Below, in pieces: positions 23,996 to 36,824 of a DNA stretch of 64,000 nucleotides. This DNA comes from Clytia hemisphaerica (Eukaryota; Cnidaria; Hydrozoa; Leptothecata; Clytiidae), in assembly GCA_902728285.1 (NCBI GenBank), contig CACVBU010000247.1:1-64000 (forward strand), read 5' to 3'. A program made the translations under genes and the position numbers. Under the pieces are notes generated by a model that ran no database searches, was not told the DNA's origin, and worked only from the letters and a program-made list of their open reading frames with translations. The first letter of the stretch is position 1. Every line of letters starts with the position of its first letter.

Positions 23996-26900
23996 ATGGC
24001 GTCGCAAGTGGCAAGAAATGTCAGGAGAGTTGGCAAAGGTTACATTACTCGTCCGAGAGTCAAGACTCCAGCTGATTATGGTGGTCTTATTGTAAGTCAA
24101 TATCTTGATGAATATTTCTTCTAAGAATTACAGAACTTTTTTAACCTGAATATTGTTTACTTTTTTAAATTTGAGACTTTCTTTCACAGCCTCACTATAT
24201 ATATTCCAGTTGTAATCGTTGATTGATTAAAATCGATAGCTAATCAATATTAATCGATGAATTAGATATCGATTAAAATTTATAATCGATAGCTAATCAA
24301 TATTCACAATTTTTTTGTCCTCAATTAGCTACTGTCAACTGCTCTAACTTGGGAGGATTGGTCAAAACATGGGACTTGTTGATATATCTGGTGTCACTGG
24401 TCTGTATTTTCACTTACTGTTAAATCTATTTGACAACAAATTTGTTTTGATAACTCCACCAAGTTTATCAATCATACTTCTTCGTTCCTCTTAGAGTGCA
24501 CAGACACTCGCGTGTGTTCCACTACGGATTTTTTTTATATTTCGATTTAACAGCTTACTCAGTCCATTCAGTTAGGAACATTTGGCGAGTTCCTGTACGC
24601 GGCCGCAATCAAAAAAATCATAACCACACTCATAAAAAAATTGTGTTTGTGTCTTTTTTTACCGTTTTTTGCCTAGATGAGATAGCAAACATAGTAAGTA
24701 TAAGCATACTGTGCCTTTAATTGGCTGTAAAAAAATTATGCGTCGGTAGAAATTTCTTCAACTTTCAACAATGATAGAACACACCTATTTAAAAAAAATT
24801 AACCAGCGCATTTTTCATCTTTCTACTTCTTCATCTTCCATGAAGCTCTCAAAGTCAAATAGAATTAAGCACATAAGATATTCTTATAATTGTGAAATGT
24901 CGTTCGCGCTTTCGCTACGGTGGAGTGCATGACGTAACTCGCGCGGCAACAAACTCGCCTTCTGTTGGCTGGTCATATTGGGCGTTTTGGCGTTACCACC
25001 CTCGAAGCAGTGGGCGCCTTCGTCATTTCGCAACTCTGTCCACCATTTTAAATGAGTTAACAATAGATCCAAAAGGGCGCCCTCACCAAGAAAGATCATT
25101 TGCTTTGGTCTCCGGCTTCGGGAAGTAGTAATGTTTTCGATTGTTTTCGATGGAAAATGGTAAGAAACTTAAGTTTACAAGTGTCATTCAGTTTTTGCTG
25201 GCTGAAAGAATGGCAGGATCCTGGATAGTTTCCCTAACTGCCATTGCGAAAGAGAAATCGTGTATTTTTTAATACGTCGTTCATTAACTCAAATCAAAAT
25301 GACTTTGGAGGTTCGGTGAAATGGTGGCTGAATTGCCATCCCATGTTTTGTCAGATAGTCCCAAGTTGGAGCAGTTGACGTATCGATTGATATCGATCCA
25401 AATCGATATCGATTATTAATCGAATATGGAATCGATACCATAAGGCTGATGGAATTTAATGTTATGTTTACCGTAAGCCGCCCGCATGTTCAAAAACCAT
25501 GGCTGGAACCCCCCCCTGGCCGCAGGGGGGGGGCTAAAAGGTCGAGCAGCGATTGGTACCTGATTTTAGCCTGTGGCTAGGGGGGACTAACCATGTTAGG
25601 GGTCACCTAAATTTTTTCAGATGGACCTGGGGGCTACATTCTATGTTTGGTGATTGAATTATAAGCAGCCTACCAGACCATAGGTTGGCATTTCTCAACT
25701 TATATTTTAATCTAAGCAATGCTCAAAAACTGACAATTTGGTATCTAATATATTATCTGCAGTGCCGTAGCATGGGGGGCATTTTCAAGCAATCTAGAGC
25801 TCAAATTTTCAAAATTTCCCCCCTCGGGCCAAACCATGGTTGGCCCTCGCGGTATCACTAAACTTCAGCCCCCTAATATAAAAATGCTTCCTACAGCACG
25901 GATCTGTAAAAATTCTTTAATCTTTAATCATGTTGCATTTACTTAGATAAAAAATCTGTTGGCAAGGGATCTGCACCCTGACTTGATAATCTGGCAGTAA
26001 CCTTCAGTACTTAACTTATCTCTAATTTCTTAGGGCATTTATTCTATTTAGCAATAAGCTAAACTAACTGTTGTATTTGTTTGATAGTTTGAGAAGGATT
26101 TTCGAAAGAATTTGACGTGTCATTGGCTTAGGGGTCACCAAAAATATTTGGCAACCAGGGGTTACCTAAATCTTAGGGGTCACCTGAATTCTTAGGGGGC
26201 ACCTAAAACCTGCTGCCAAGCCATGAAAACCTGCCGCATGACGTTGTCATTAGTTGTGATTTTTTTGAAAAGTTGTCATTATTTTCCCTTCGTCCTGCAC
26301 GAGAGAGAAAATTTTATCTTTCAAACAAGCTTTTGACTGTTCAAATCAAAACAAACAGCCCAAGGCCTTTTAAACTGGACAGGCGAACGGCCCTTAGTAT
26401 TTGCTGACACCTTACGCAATCAGTTTTATAATATTGCGGAGATAAGATTGTATAATTTCTAGACGGAAAGAAAAAGCTTTTCATCTCTTTTAACCTCATT
26501 AAAACGGGAATCCAAAGAATGGATTAAAAACACACGAGAGGTCATCAAATTCGGAAAGTGGATCTTACGATAAACTTGAAATCCAATTCCATCGGCCTAA
26601 GGGATCCTTGACAAAAAACTTTCGAATTTTTTATCGGCATTGCCCAATTAGGGGGTGGGGGGTCCAACTACATACCGATAAAAAAACAAGTATTGAGACG
26701 AAAATCCTTTCAGCCAATTTCTTTCTGATTTCGTCCACAAACTCCACTAATCTCAACTCCAGAAGATTTTTCAAATTTTAATATTTTTTTCAAAATCTAT
26801 CCTATCTTGTAGAGCTTTGAAAAGAAAGAAAATGAGGGGCCGTAGGCCTCTAGAGGATAAGTGGTTGTAAAGATATTCAATTTTTAGTGAAAATTTGACT

Positions 26901-29900
26901 AAAAGTGTCAAAAAAAAGGTTAGGATAGGAAATAGCTTGGAAAAATTCGAAAAATGTGTATCTTTGTATTTCTTTTTTTGAAAAAAGAAGACATTGTATT
27001 GTTTTATTTTTGTTTTTGAAAAAAATAGCTTGGAAAAGGTTGAAATGAGTCAAAAAAAGGTGGTAGGACCCATTTTCAATGGGTCTCTGGGAATGGAGGA
27101 ACAAAGTTATAGTTATAAGTAACTTAAGTAACTAAGTAGTAAGTCGGTCAGTCATTTTATGAAAAAATTCAAAGAACAGCTTTGCAAGATCCCTTATTTG
27201 CTTATTACACTCCTGAAATATCCTAAAGACTTAACTGGGTTTTTGTATACATTCTTTCGAAATATAACCATTTTTCAAACTATATGTCAGATTTCAACAT
27301 TTTACTCTTTAAACTAAGTAAACAATTGATTGAATCTTGACTGTTTGACTACTCTCTAACTGAAAAAAGGCAAAAAAAGAGGGTTTTAAATCTATTGTAG
27401 GACAGAGACACAAATGTTGTTTATTCAGCACTTATTTATGCGATTTTTAACCATTCCTGTAAAGTGTTTCAAATTATTTTAGGGTCGAGATTAGCTGCAA
27501 CATTTCTGATTGAAGCTTTCAATTGATCAAGGGTTGCAAATTTGGGGTTGCTCCCGGATCTGTTGTTTCCTGTAACCCCACAAAAAGAAATCACATTCAG
27601 TGAGATCAGGCAATCTTGGGGACCACTCAACATCTCCTCCATTGTAGATGGCCTTTGGAAATTGGATACGAAGAGAACGAAGAAACTTTGATTGTTAATA
27701 AATTGATAAATGCTTTTTTATGATGATTTAATGCCCTTGTTTTTCGCCTTTTCTTAACTTTTTTGAAAAGTAATGTTTTAGCATTTAAAACATAACTTTT
27801 GATCTAGTTGACCAATTTTGACAAATAACCCCTCATAATTTAAGATTATCCTTCCTTTTTCCAATGCTAAAGGATTGACTCTTTAACAGTTGATAGAACT
27901 CGAGAAAATCTACTTAAAAGNNNNNNNNNNNNNNNNNNNNNNNNNNNNNNNNNNNNNNNNNNNNNNNNNNNNNNNNNNNNNNNNNNNNNNNNNNNNNNNN
28001 NNNNNNNNNNNNNNNNNNNNNNNNNNNNNNNNNNNNNNNNNNNNNNNNNNNNNNNNNNNNNNNNNNNNNNNNNNNNNNNNNNNNNNNNNNNNNNNNNNNN
28101 NNNNNNNNNNNNNNNNNNNNNNNNNNNNNNNNNNNNNNNNNNNNNNNNNNNNNNNNNNNNNNNNNNNNNNNNNNNNNNNNNNNNNNNNNNNNNNNNNNNN
28201 NNNNNNNNNNNNNNNNNNNNNNNNNNNNNNNNNNNNNNNNNNNNNNNNNNNNNNNNNNNNNNNNNNNNNNNNNNNNNNNNNNNNNNNNNNNNNNNNNNNN
28301 NNNNNNNNNNNNNNNNNNNNNNNNNNNNNNNNNNNNNNNNNNNNNNNNNNNNNNNNNNNNNNNNNNNNNNNNNNNNNNNNNNNNNNNNNNNNNNNNNNNN
28401 NNNNNNNNNNNNNNNNNNNNNNNNNNNNNNNNNNNNNNNNNNNNNNNNNNNNNNNNNNNNNNNNNNNNNNNNNNNNNNNNNNNNNNNNNNNNNNNNNNNN
28501 NNNNNNNNNNNNNNNNNNNNNNNNNNNNNNNNNNNNNNNNNNNNNNNNNNNNNNNNNNNNNNNNNNNNNNNNNNNNNNNNNNNNNNNNNNNNNNNNNNNN
28601 NNNNNNNNNNNNNNNNNNNNNNNNNNNNNNNNNNNNNNNNNNNNNNNNNNNNNNNNNNNNNNNNNNNNNNNNNNNNNNNNNNNNNNNNNNNNNNNNNNNN
28701 NNNNNNNNNNNNNNNNNNNNNNNNNNNNNNNNNNNNNNNNNNNNNNNNNNNNNNNNNNNNNNNNNNNNNNNNNNNNNNNNNNNNNNNNNNNNNNNNNNNN
28801 NNNNNNNNNNNNNNNNNNNNNNNNNNNNNNNNNNNNNNNNNNNNNNNNNNGTGGCTGAAACTCAAGGTAATCAATTTTTGAAACCTGTTAGTACCCTGGG
28901 GTTGACACTAACCTTGGTAATTTTTCTCTATTTGATTTATAACAAACACAAAGCCTAACATATATATGATACAAAGCTACTACATAGTGTCCTAGTAGCT
29001 TGGTTCCCCTCCCTTGAAAATTGAAAAAAAATTCTATTTCCCCCCTTTTAGTCCCCCTCCAATTCAAAATTCAATTCAATTCAAAACTTATTTATTCGCC
29101 TGCATATCATTAAAAATTTACATATTTAAGTTTGTATAAATTAGGGGAGGGGATGCAGGCCAGGAGTCCATCCAATAGACGTTTCCGTCTAATCATATGG
29201 AATGGCTACCTGGACGCAGATTTTTTTTCTGTGGGGTTGATATAACTATTAGAGTAACAATATTTCAATATTCCAAACAAAGTAAAAAAAAAAAAAAAAA
29301 CTCAACGTAACTATCGACAAAAAAAAATATAGTTATATAAGTAATCTTTTGTTTTAATAAATAAAATTAGAGTATTTTATATCTATATGGACTTTCATTT
29401 TTCTGGTATGCAAGAGGTCAATTTTGAAGGAACTCGCTTATCTTTTTTTTGATCATATATCCAGATAATGGTTGTAGATCGATTTTAGTATGTAATATTA
29501 GCTGGTTCCAGTTTAAAAGAGATTGGTACTTAATCGATTTCAATCCATAGTTTAATGTTTTGGCTTTTGGGCGCTCCAAAGTTTCAGTTCGTTATTTCTA
29601 GTAAGATAATTATGAGACAGAGTTTTGAAGTTTAAAATGTTCGTAACAGCTTCAGGAGAAAGATTAGTGAGAGTTTGATGTACGAGTCGGATATTGAACT
29701 TTGTTACAGTATGTGGCAAAGTTGGAATATCCAGGTTAATGAAAAGAGGAGCAGATTCTGCATTAAAATCTGAAAAAGTCAAGATGCGCACGCATCTTTT
29801 TTGAAGTTTGCCTATTCTAGAGTTTTGAGTGAGACTTTGCCCCCATACGATTATTGCGTATGACAAATGAGAGTGAAAAATAGCATAGTATAAAGTTTTA

Positions 29901-32900
29901 AGAATGGTCTGTGGAACAAAGTGACGCAGTTTGGATAAAATGCCATTTGACCTTCTAAGTTTTGCGGATAAATGATCAAAATGGAAAATTCCACGCTAGA
30001 CATTCATCGAGAAAAAGACCAAGATATTTGACACATTTCGAAAATTTCAAGACATGCCCATCAAGATTGAGATTCATTGTATATGGTACAGGTTTATTTT
30101 TACTTCTAAACAGGATAACCTCAGTTTTTGTAGTATTAAGAGAGATTTTGTTGGCACGAAGCCAAGAGGAGAGTCTGATTAAGTCAGAATTCACTTTCGT
30201 CTCAAGTGAATTTAGATTCGAATCGGAAGAGAGAAGACAGGTGTCGTCAGCAAAGAGGTTTGTTTCGCTATTCAGAATGGCTTCAGGAATGTCATTTATA
30301 TATATTAGAAAAAGTAGAGGCCCTAGGACAGAGCCCTGGGGGACTCCGTGTCTGATAGATCGTTTTGAGGAATCATGCCCAGAAATTGAAACATATTGTT
30401 TCCTCTCAGTCAGGTAAGATCGAAACCAGAGGTTCGCAACGCCACGTTATAGTTTATGCCATAGTGATGAAGTTTGATAGAAGAATTTCATGATCTACTG
30501 TATCGAAAGCTTTTTGAAGATCAATGAATACCCCGCAAGAATACAACCCTTTGTCAATATTTGACCGAATTTTTTCTGTTAGATTTATTAATGCGTGAGA
30601 AGTAGAGTGTTTAGTACGGAATCCAAATTGGTTTTTGAGGATGCTGTTGTTAATGTTAAGAAAATTTACAACTCTGAATTTAATTAATTTTTCAAAAATT
30701 TTATCAATATTAGAGAGGAGCGAAATTGGTCTAAAGTTGTTAGGATCGTATGGGGAACCTTTATTTTTATACACGGGTATTACTTTTGCTACTTTAAGAG
30801 TTGTTATGAACTTGCCTGTCTGTATTGATAAATTGAAAATTTTAGCAGGAGTTGAGCTACCTCACCAAGAACCGATTTTAAGATTTTTGGTGGAATGCTG
30901 AATGGTCCATTTGCCTTAGGTTTAAGAGCATTGATAATTTTTACGATTTCCTCAGCTTGTATCTCCTCGAAAAACAGAGAATTTATTGGTGAATTTACAA
31001 GAGTTTGATGAAAGTTCGCTTCCTCATTATTAACATTTATAGTTTGACGTATTTTATCCGCTATTGAAGTAAAATATTTATTCAATTCCTCGCTTGTTAC
31101 TTTAGGATCAGATGTTACTTGTCCGTCAATATTTAGAGATATTGTTGTGCTACTACGGCATTTTTTACTTTCGATCAATTCGTATACGCCTTTCCAGATA
31201 TTTTTACTGTTCTTTATATTTGTTTGAAAGTACTTTTTATAATGGTTATTCTTACTTCTTCCCTCCCTAAGGTTTTTAAAATAATCCCTCTCCCCTTGAA
31301 ATTTTTTTTTGATTTTTTGGATCTACCCCGGTGGAGGTCCTTTAAATTAACCTGTGTTTGTTCGTTCGTCCGTTCGTCTGTTACCAACTTTTCTCAGGAT
31401 TGAATCATAGGAATCTTTTGATTTTTGGTACAAAGGTGCAAAATGGTAGTGGCCAAAATGTGACGGAGCCCGATTTTCGAAAAAAAAAAATTTTTGGGCA
31501 AATTTGGGCCAAAAAACGGCTAAAAAACGGGTTTTTTGGACTTTGTGAAAATTGGATCATTAATTTTTTCTGATTTTTTGCATGAAAGTAGGGTACCATC
31601 ATAGGTAAAAGATGGCTTAAACTGATTTTTGCAAAAAAATTTTGTTGGCGCAAAAAACGCATGTTTATCTATAAGAATCACTATTAATAAGCATACATCA
31701 ACGTTCTTAGTCAAATTACTCAATTTTGTTATGAGATAGATGTTTTTTTTGCTCATGAGGGCTTACTTTTGAAGAATATGTGTGTTTAGACATGAAATTT
31801 TGGTTGCTTGGCGTTTTTTTATAGAAAAGCTGGCCAAATTCGATATTTTTTTATAAGCACATTAACAATTACTTAGGTATTAGCTTTTCTCGAGATGGGC
31901 TCTTTCATTCTTTATGATTTTTTGCACAAAGATGCATAACTATAAACCCTCGAATGTGATGTAGCCCAATTTTCGAAAAAAAAGTTTTTTGGGAAAATTT
32001 GGGCCAAAAAACGTCTAAAAAACAGGTTTTTTGGACTTTGTGAAAAATTGGATCATTAATTTTTTCTGATTTTTTGCTTCAAAGTAGGGTGCCATCATAG
32101 GTAAAAGATGGCTGAAGCAGATTTTTCCAAAAAAAAATTGTTGGCTCAAAAACCGCATGTTTATCTATAAGAATCACTATTAATAAGCATACATCAATGT
32201 TCTTAGTCAAATTACTCAATTTTTTTTATGAGATAGATGTTTTTTATTGCTCATGATGGCTTACTTTTAAAGAATATGTATGTTTAGACATGAAATTTTG
32301 GTTGCTTGGCATGTTTTTTTAGAAAAACTGGCCAAATTCAATATTTTTTATAAGCATATTATCAATTACTTAGGTGTTAGCTTTTCTCGAGATTGGCTCT
32401 TTCATTCTTTATGATTTTTTGCACAAAGATGCATAACTATAAACCCTCGAATGTGACGGAGGTCATTTGTTGAGAAAAAAAAATTTGAGGTAAATTTCAG
32501 CTAAAGAACGGCTAAAAAAGGGTTTTTTGGACTTTGTGAAATATTGGATCATTGTTTTTTTCTTTTTTCTGACTTTTTGCATGAAAGTAGGTAAAAGATG
32601 GCTCAAGCAGATTTTTGTAAAAAAAGAATTTTTCAGCTCAAAAAGCGCATCTTTATCTACAAGAATCACTATTAATAAGCATACATCAATGTTCTTAAAA
32701 TTACTGAATTTTTTGATGAGATATGTTTTTTTGCGCACGAAGTCTTGAATATGAAAGAATATTTCAAGATCATGAAATTTTGGTTCCTAAACGTTTTTTT
32801 TATAAGAAACAAACGACTAATTTTAATAGATCGTCACTATTTGTGTTCTGAATGATTGTTTAATGGTCACACTCCCGTAGATATCAATTATATATGTGTT

Positions 32901-33659
32901 AAATGCATAACCAGGTAGGTCCATAAAAGTATCACTTGTTGCTCATAACATAATACTGCTTCTATTCATGTTCTCTCGTCCCTATAATATGATAAAACAC
33001 TATTACATGTTTTTAGCTTGAAGTTGAACAGATATGTTTTATGTTTGACACCAGAGAACAGAAATTTTTTTCCTCAGATTTTTCCTCCCCACCCTTGACT
33101 TTTTGGAGCTATTTTTTCTCCCCCTCCTTTTGATTGCGGGCGTCCCCGAGCCTCCTTTTGATTGCGGGCGTCCCCGAGTCTGTGACATGGAGATGTTTTT
33201 TGATTATCAAGCTTTTTGGTTGTGTTTTCGTATTATTTATAGTCAGCTAGGATGATCAATATGTTTTCGAAACTCCCACATGAGAAAACAACAAAATCAT
33301 AGTTGTTCGTTTTGGCCAATTTGAAGGTTTAAAATAAATTGTTAATGAGAAAGGTCGAATGTAAAGTGTTTCTGAGTACCTCGAGAAAGCAGCCGTTACT
33401 TATGTAATTTATGGTGATTTTTTCAACAGGCGAATACCTTTTCGTTCGCTCTGCAGTTCTCCTTCTTTTTTAGTACCAGAACTAGAATAAAGAAACTGCT
33501 TTGTAAAACACTTAACTTTCCTTTTTACCTTTCCAGAAAGACAGACTGGAAGCTGAAGGAAAAGAAGCCCGTTTTTTCCCTTTCTCCGACGAAATGCCAT
33601 CACGTAGACCGGATCCGTTACCTCCCCGTAAAGCGGGCGTTCAAATCGACCATTTTTAA
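23996..33659 (+). CDS. Tentative small multi-exon gene, middle exon lost in the assembly gap
   Basis: First exon 23996-24091: good start context (caaaATGGCG), 32 codons with a basic, amphipathic beginning (MASQVARNVRRVGKG), then donor GTAAGT in phase 0. Last exon 33537-33659: acceptor ctttttacctttccag, phase 0, 40 residues (KDRLEAEGKEARFFPF, then an Arg/Pro-rich stretch) and a TAA. AATAAA follows near 33807. The sequence emerging from the N-gap at 28851-28866 could be the end of a phase-0 exon (..WLKLK, then GTAATC) that joins in frame to the last exon. Basic N-terminus, small size and a possible membrane segment in the lost exon resemble a small mitochondrial protein, but I recognise no family. 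That the three pieces belong together is inference. Confidence 0.35.
24214..25440. repeat. ATCGAT-rich repeat split by a Tc1-like insertion
   Basis: Stretches rich in ATCGATA/TATCGAT occur at about 24214-24310 and 25383-25440, on either side of the element at 24332-25380. They look like two halves of one AT-rich repeat interrupted by the transposon. Confidence 0.45.
24332..25380. mobile_element. Tc1/mariner-like non-autonomous element, copy 2
   Basis: A 1049-bp copy with ends CTGTCAACTGCTCTAACTTG and its near-complement (CCAAGTTGGAGCAGTTGACG), flanked by TA on both sides. The interior matches copy 1 in inverted orientation (for example a 'tccgtag..acacacgcgag' block). It lies in the first intron of the tentative gene at 23996. 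No transposase frame visible. Confidence 0.72.
25441..27429. other. Long non-coding stretch
   Basis: AT-rich with local G/C runs. Short repeated phrases of the type 'aggggtcacctaaat' occur near 25600 and several times near 26120-26200. No supported gene. Confidence 0.35.
27430..27665 (-). pseudogene. Fragment of a DDE-type transposase
   Basis: On the minus strand the frame reads PRLPDLTECDFFLWGYRKQQ, which matches the conserved SPDLTP.DFFLWG block near the last catalytic acid in DDE superfamily endonucleases of mariner-like elements. It continues, after a shift, as ATLDQLKASIRNVAANLDP, the family's usual C-terminal helix. At least one frameshift and stops interrupt it. Only the C-terminal part is present; it looks like a dead relic. 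Confidence 0.7.
27921..28850. other. Assembly gap (930 N)
   Basis: A run of N. Frames drawn across it are meaningless. A coding exon end may emerge at 28851-28866. Confidence 1.
29059..31300 (-). mobile_element. Decayed non-LTR retrotransposon (CR1/Jockey-like LINE)
   Basis: Minus-strand reverse transcriptase in broken frames. In order from 31280 down: an upstream region (YELIESKKCRSS), NNFRPISLLSNIDKIFEKL, FIDLQKAFDTVDHEILL, GVPQGSVLGPLLFLIYINDI, the catalytic FADD (codons at 30243-30254), KTE..LF and YLGLFLDE. Frameshifts are evident near 30465-30485 and near 29990, so it is not functional. The 3' end is followed by an A/T-rich tail and ends in TTGAA-type microsatellite repeats near 29059-29085, typical of CR1/L2/Jockey-group LINEs. 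The 5' part, including any endonuclease, is missing: the copy abuts another repeat at about 31313. Confidence 0.85.
31313..32945 (+). repeat. Long copy of dispersed repeat family A with internal duplication
   Basis: Starts 'ggatctaccccggtggagg' and ends 'ccataaaagtatcacttgtt' (32913-32940). The middle is built of at least two or three diverged repeats of a ~500-bp block that includes 'aaaacgcatgtttatctata', 'attactcaattttttttatg' and 'gtgacgga'-type text. The shorter copy in CPA-1 intron 5 shares both ends. No coding frame of interest. Confidence 0.7.
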
Positions 33660-35239
33660 TATTCTGATATTAATTTTTTTTTTCTTAATTGTATATTTTT
33701 ATGAATATGAAAGACGTGTAGTTTTCCCAAAAAATAATATCCTTTTTCTTAGAATTTCTGTTGATGATGAGCTTCATTTACTGTCTTTTTCATAAGACCT
33801 TGTTAAAATAAAATGGAAAAAATGGAGTCCATCTAAGCAAGTCAAGGGTTTTGACCATATGTTCAACTTGTTATCTATCATATCTATCATATTGTCAACT
33901 TGTGAACAAAGGTGTTTTCGTGTGCATTTTCAGATTTTGTTTTTGTAACAGCAGTGTAATGAATCATTCTTATTTTTAAAAGAGATAAAACGGTTTGGGA
34001 ACTTTGGCCTACAGTTGCCTTCTATGGATCTGATCTTTTTGTCCTACTCCCTTCAAAAGTCTAGGCATTTAAGTTACAAATTTGAACTTTTAGCAAGAAA
34101 ATGATTTACTTTCAACGTAGAAACCCTGTAAGAGCACGTTTTTCACTCATTACTATTATTGCACAGTAGGTTTTTAAGGCCAAAAACTTGAAATCATTTG
34201 ATTATCCTTTGAAGCTCTTTTTCTCTATTTCCAGTTTAATAAATATTTTAAAATGAAAAATTTTGACAACGCAGCATTGTTTCAAGCCATGTCGGAAGAG
34301 ATGGCTGATCTGGGAAATATTGTTGTCTTAGAGTCAGTTATTTGGTCCAAAGGTATTTTTAATTTTCTCTCATTCCCCGTGAGTATCTATTTCGCCAATT
34401 AGAGCGATTTCATTCGTTTTTTCTCTTGTCTGCAACAAACCCGATATTTGCAGGAACTGCTGAATTAATTTCTATAATGTATAAGTGTTTGCTGTTTTTT
34501 GTCAATTTATCATAGTTTAATTTATCGAGCTTTTTTTTTTCTTCTCCTCGAACAGTATTTAAATACTTCGGTTGACAAACAAGCAAAAGAAACGATATTT
34601 TCCTGTTCGCCGATAAAAAGCAAAGTATCCGCTCATTAATTATTGACTTTGAAAAAGTTCAAGCAAGAAAACATTTTTTTGTTATTTTTCATTTTGGATA
34701 CAAAGTATCAGAGGGGAAAGATTTTCTTCTTATTTCTACCAATATTGCAGTCGAAGAATCATGAATAATTGAAGGTGCAGCTTTTGTTGTTTTGCCTTTT
34801 TCTCCTCAGCTTCATCTCTTATTTTCGCATCTCCTCTTTTCTTTTTCTTCGTCGTTAAAAACATTTTGATGTGATTGGACTTCATCTCAACTTCATGTCG
34901 TGAAAAGGTAAACGAGGAAAATGGACAACGTTTTTAATTTAAAATTCCAAAGTCTGTATTCTAGCTCTTTCAATCTAATGTCGAATCTTTGCATTAGCTT
35001 GCTTCAGATATGCTCGCATTCATGTTTTCCCCAACATTCAACTCAGTTGTATTAGTTAATATAACCCTCCCCCATTTTGACAGCTTTCACAACTCATCTT
35101 ATTTCATTTTGGATATGGAATTTTTTTCAAACCTGGGGAAACTGGGGTCAATTCTCACTGTGATTATTTTTAGGATATCGTAAAAATCAAAATCATAAAA
35201 TTCAATTGCAACGATTCTAAAATATCACTCCGTTTTCAG
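33660..35239. other. Spacer upstream of the GPCR
   Basis: AT-rich. At 34254 an ATG opens a 33-codon frame (MKNFDNAALFQAMSEEMADL...) ending at a donor-like GTATTT (34354), preceded by an acceptor-like ttatttccag. If spliced to the GPCR leader at 35240 it would stop after four codons, so it would be an upstream ORF in a 5' UTR exon. This is weak evidence. Confidence 0.3.
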
Positions 35240-35249
35240 CAAACCTGTG

Positions 35250-36520
35250 ATGACGTCATTCAATGCCACGTTGTTGCATAGGAACCAAACCTTCTTCATG
35301 AGCACCCTGCTTCCACCATCAGAACCGCCTACCGCCCTCAACCATTCATTATCCTTCGTCAATGTGGTCAGCCTTTTGATGCTGGGAACGTTGGTGATTT
35401 GCATCATCGGAGGGAACGTTCTTGTCATCAGTGCTTTCATGACCAACGGGAGGAAGATCCAGACTATCACAAACTATTTTGTCGTCTCACTGGCGGTCTC
35501 TGATATTTTGGTGGGAGTATTCTCCGTACCTTTTTGGATGCTGGTCGAAATAAGTAAGATTTTTTTTATGTGAATGAAAATGAAAGTTCTGTCAAGGATA
35601 TTTCGAGTGTGAAAGTTTATCAGTGATTTGCGTTTATTGTTTATTTCCAACAATTCAAAATATCCACAAGTACCCATTTACCATTACTCTACCATTATTG
35701 CTAGAATTCGCAGCTAAGCATGCTTTGATAATTGAATAAGCAGATCTCGTCATTTTCTTTTTTCTTTTTTTCAGACCACGAACAGTCATCTAGTCTGCCA
35801 CATATCGTCTTTCTTGCTTTGGACGTCATGTTAGGTGTGGCATCGATCGTCCATCTAACTGTCATTAGTTTAGAGAGATTGTTTGCCGTCATCCGCCCTG
35901 CCACCCATCGCAACTTATCCCGTCAAACGCACTTGGTTCGTATCGCTGTCTTCGCTGTTTGGGGCTTCGCCATCGTCAATTCTGCGTTATCTTTCGTGAA
36001 AACGTACTACGGGTGGAAGGCGTATAATATTTACATCGTGGTGATTGGCTTTGTGGTCCCCGCCCTCATTATTGTCTGTTCGTATGTGGCTATCTACCGC
36101 GTGGCCCAACAACATATCTCCGAACAAAAGAAATTGAAACAAGAAATGCGATTGGCTGGAATGATCGCTATTGTTATTATTTTGTTCATAGTTTGTTGGT
36201 TCCCATTCTTCCTCATTAACATTTTGTACGAATATTGTTACCCTCCAGAATGCAGTCACGTCATTATCGAAAAATCGATCCCTTTCGTCAAGTTTTTGCA
36301 TTACTCCAACTCTATGATGAACCCCTTGGTTTACGCGTACCGAAATTCGGACTATAGACAAGCTTTCAAGAATCTTCTCCTTTCTTTGTTGAAAAGACAA
36401 GCATTGAGAAAAAGATCAGCTTCGGGTCTATCTTCGGGCACAGGACGCTCAGATCTTGATGACTTCATGGACTCGGTACAGAATTTGAATCAAATGAGCA
36501 AGCATGAATCTGCCGTGTAA
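35250..36520 (+). CDS. Class A (rhodopsin-family) GPCR, amine/adenosine-like
   Basis: Seven-transmembrane receptor of 349 residues from two exons, 35250-35553 and 35775-36520 (GT-AG). An acceptor at 35239-35240 just upstream suggests a 5' UTR intron. Three N-glycosylation sequons lie in the N-terminus (N5, N12, N31). Motifs: GGNVLV in TM1, SLAVSD in TM2, Asp118 at the aminergic position 3.32, ERL (135-137) in place of DRY, proline in TM5, CWFP (242-245) in TM6, NPLVY (284-288) in TM7, then an amphipathic helix and a Ser-rich tail. ECL3 has a CYPPEC pair like adenosine receptors. Unusually, position 3.25 is His111 and ECL2 has no cysteine, so the common TM3-ECL2 disulphide is absent. Ligand unknown. 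Confidence 0.93.
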
Positions 36521-36824
36521 AATCTCTCCAAACAACCTCTCATGAAGTAGAAGGAGGAGGAGATGAAAGAGAAAACTTTCTCTTTAAACATTTTTCAAAC
36601 ATTTCAAACTGACTTCTCTTTTTTTTGTGAAGGTTTAATTTGATTATAAATCTAAGGTGCAATTTTAAGAAATATAAGAATATCTAACCAAGGCAATCCA
36701 TGATCCAGGGTCTAAAGACCGAATCAATCAAAATCACCTAATTCGTAGTTTCGAAGAAGAATTATAAAAAGTATATAATCGTATGATTTGCTTAAGCTTA
36801 ACAGGAGGATATGTGATGAAGGTA

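Noticed and set aside
27867-28874. Long open frames of 322-335 codons across the gap on both strands
   Set aside because: They consist of N and carry no information.
29962-30417. Plus-strand open frame of 151 codons
   Set aside because: It is antisense to the LINE reverse transcriptase, whose minus-strand motifs explain the openness.
35987-36400. Minus-strand open frame of 137 codons
   Set aside because: Shadow of GPCR exon 2; no family resemblance.
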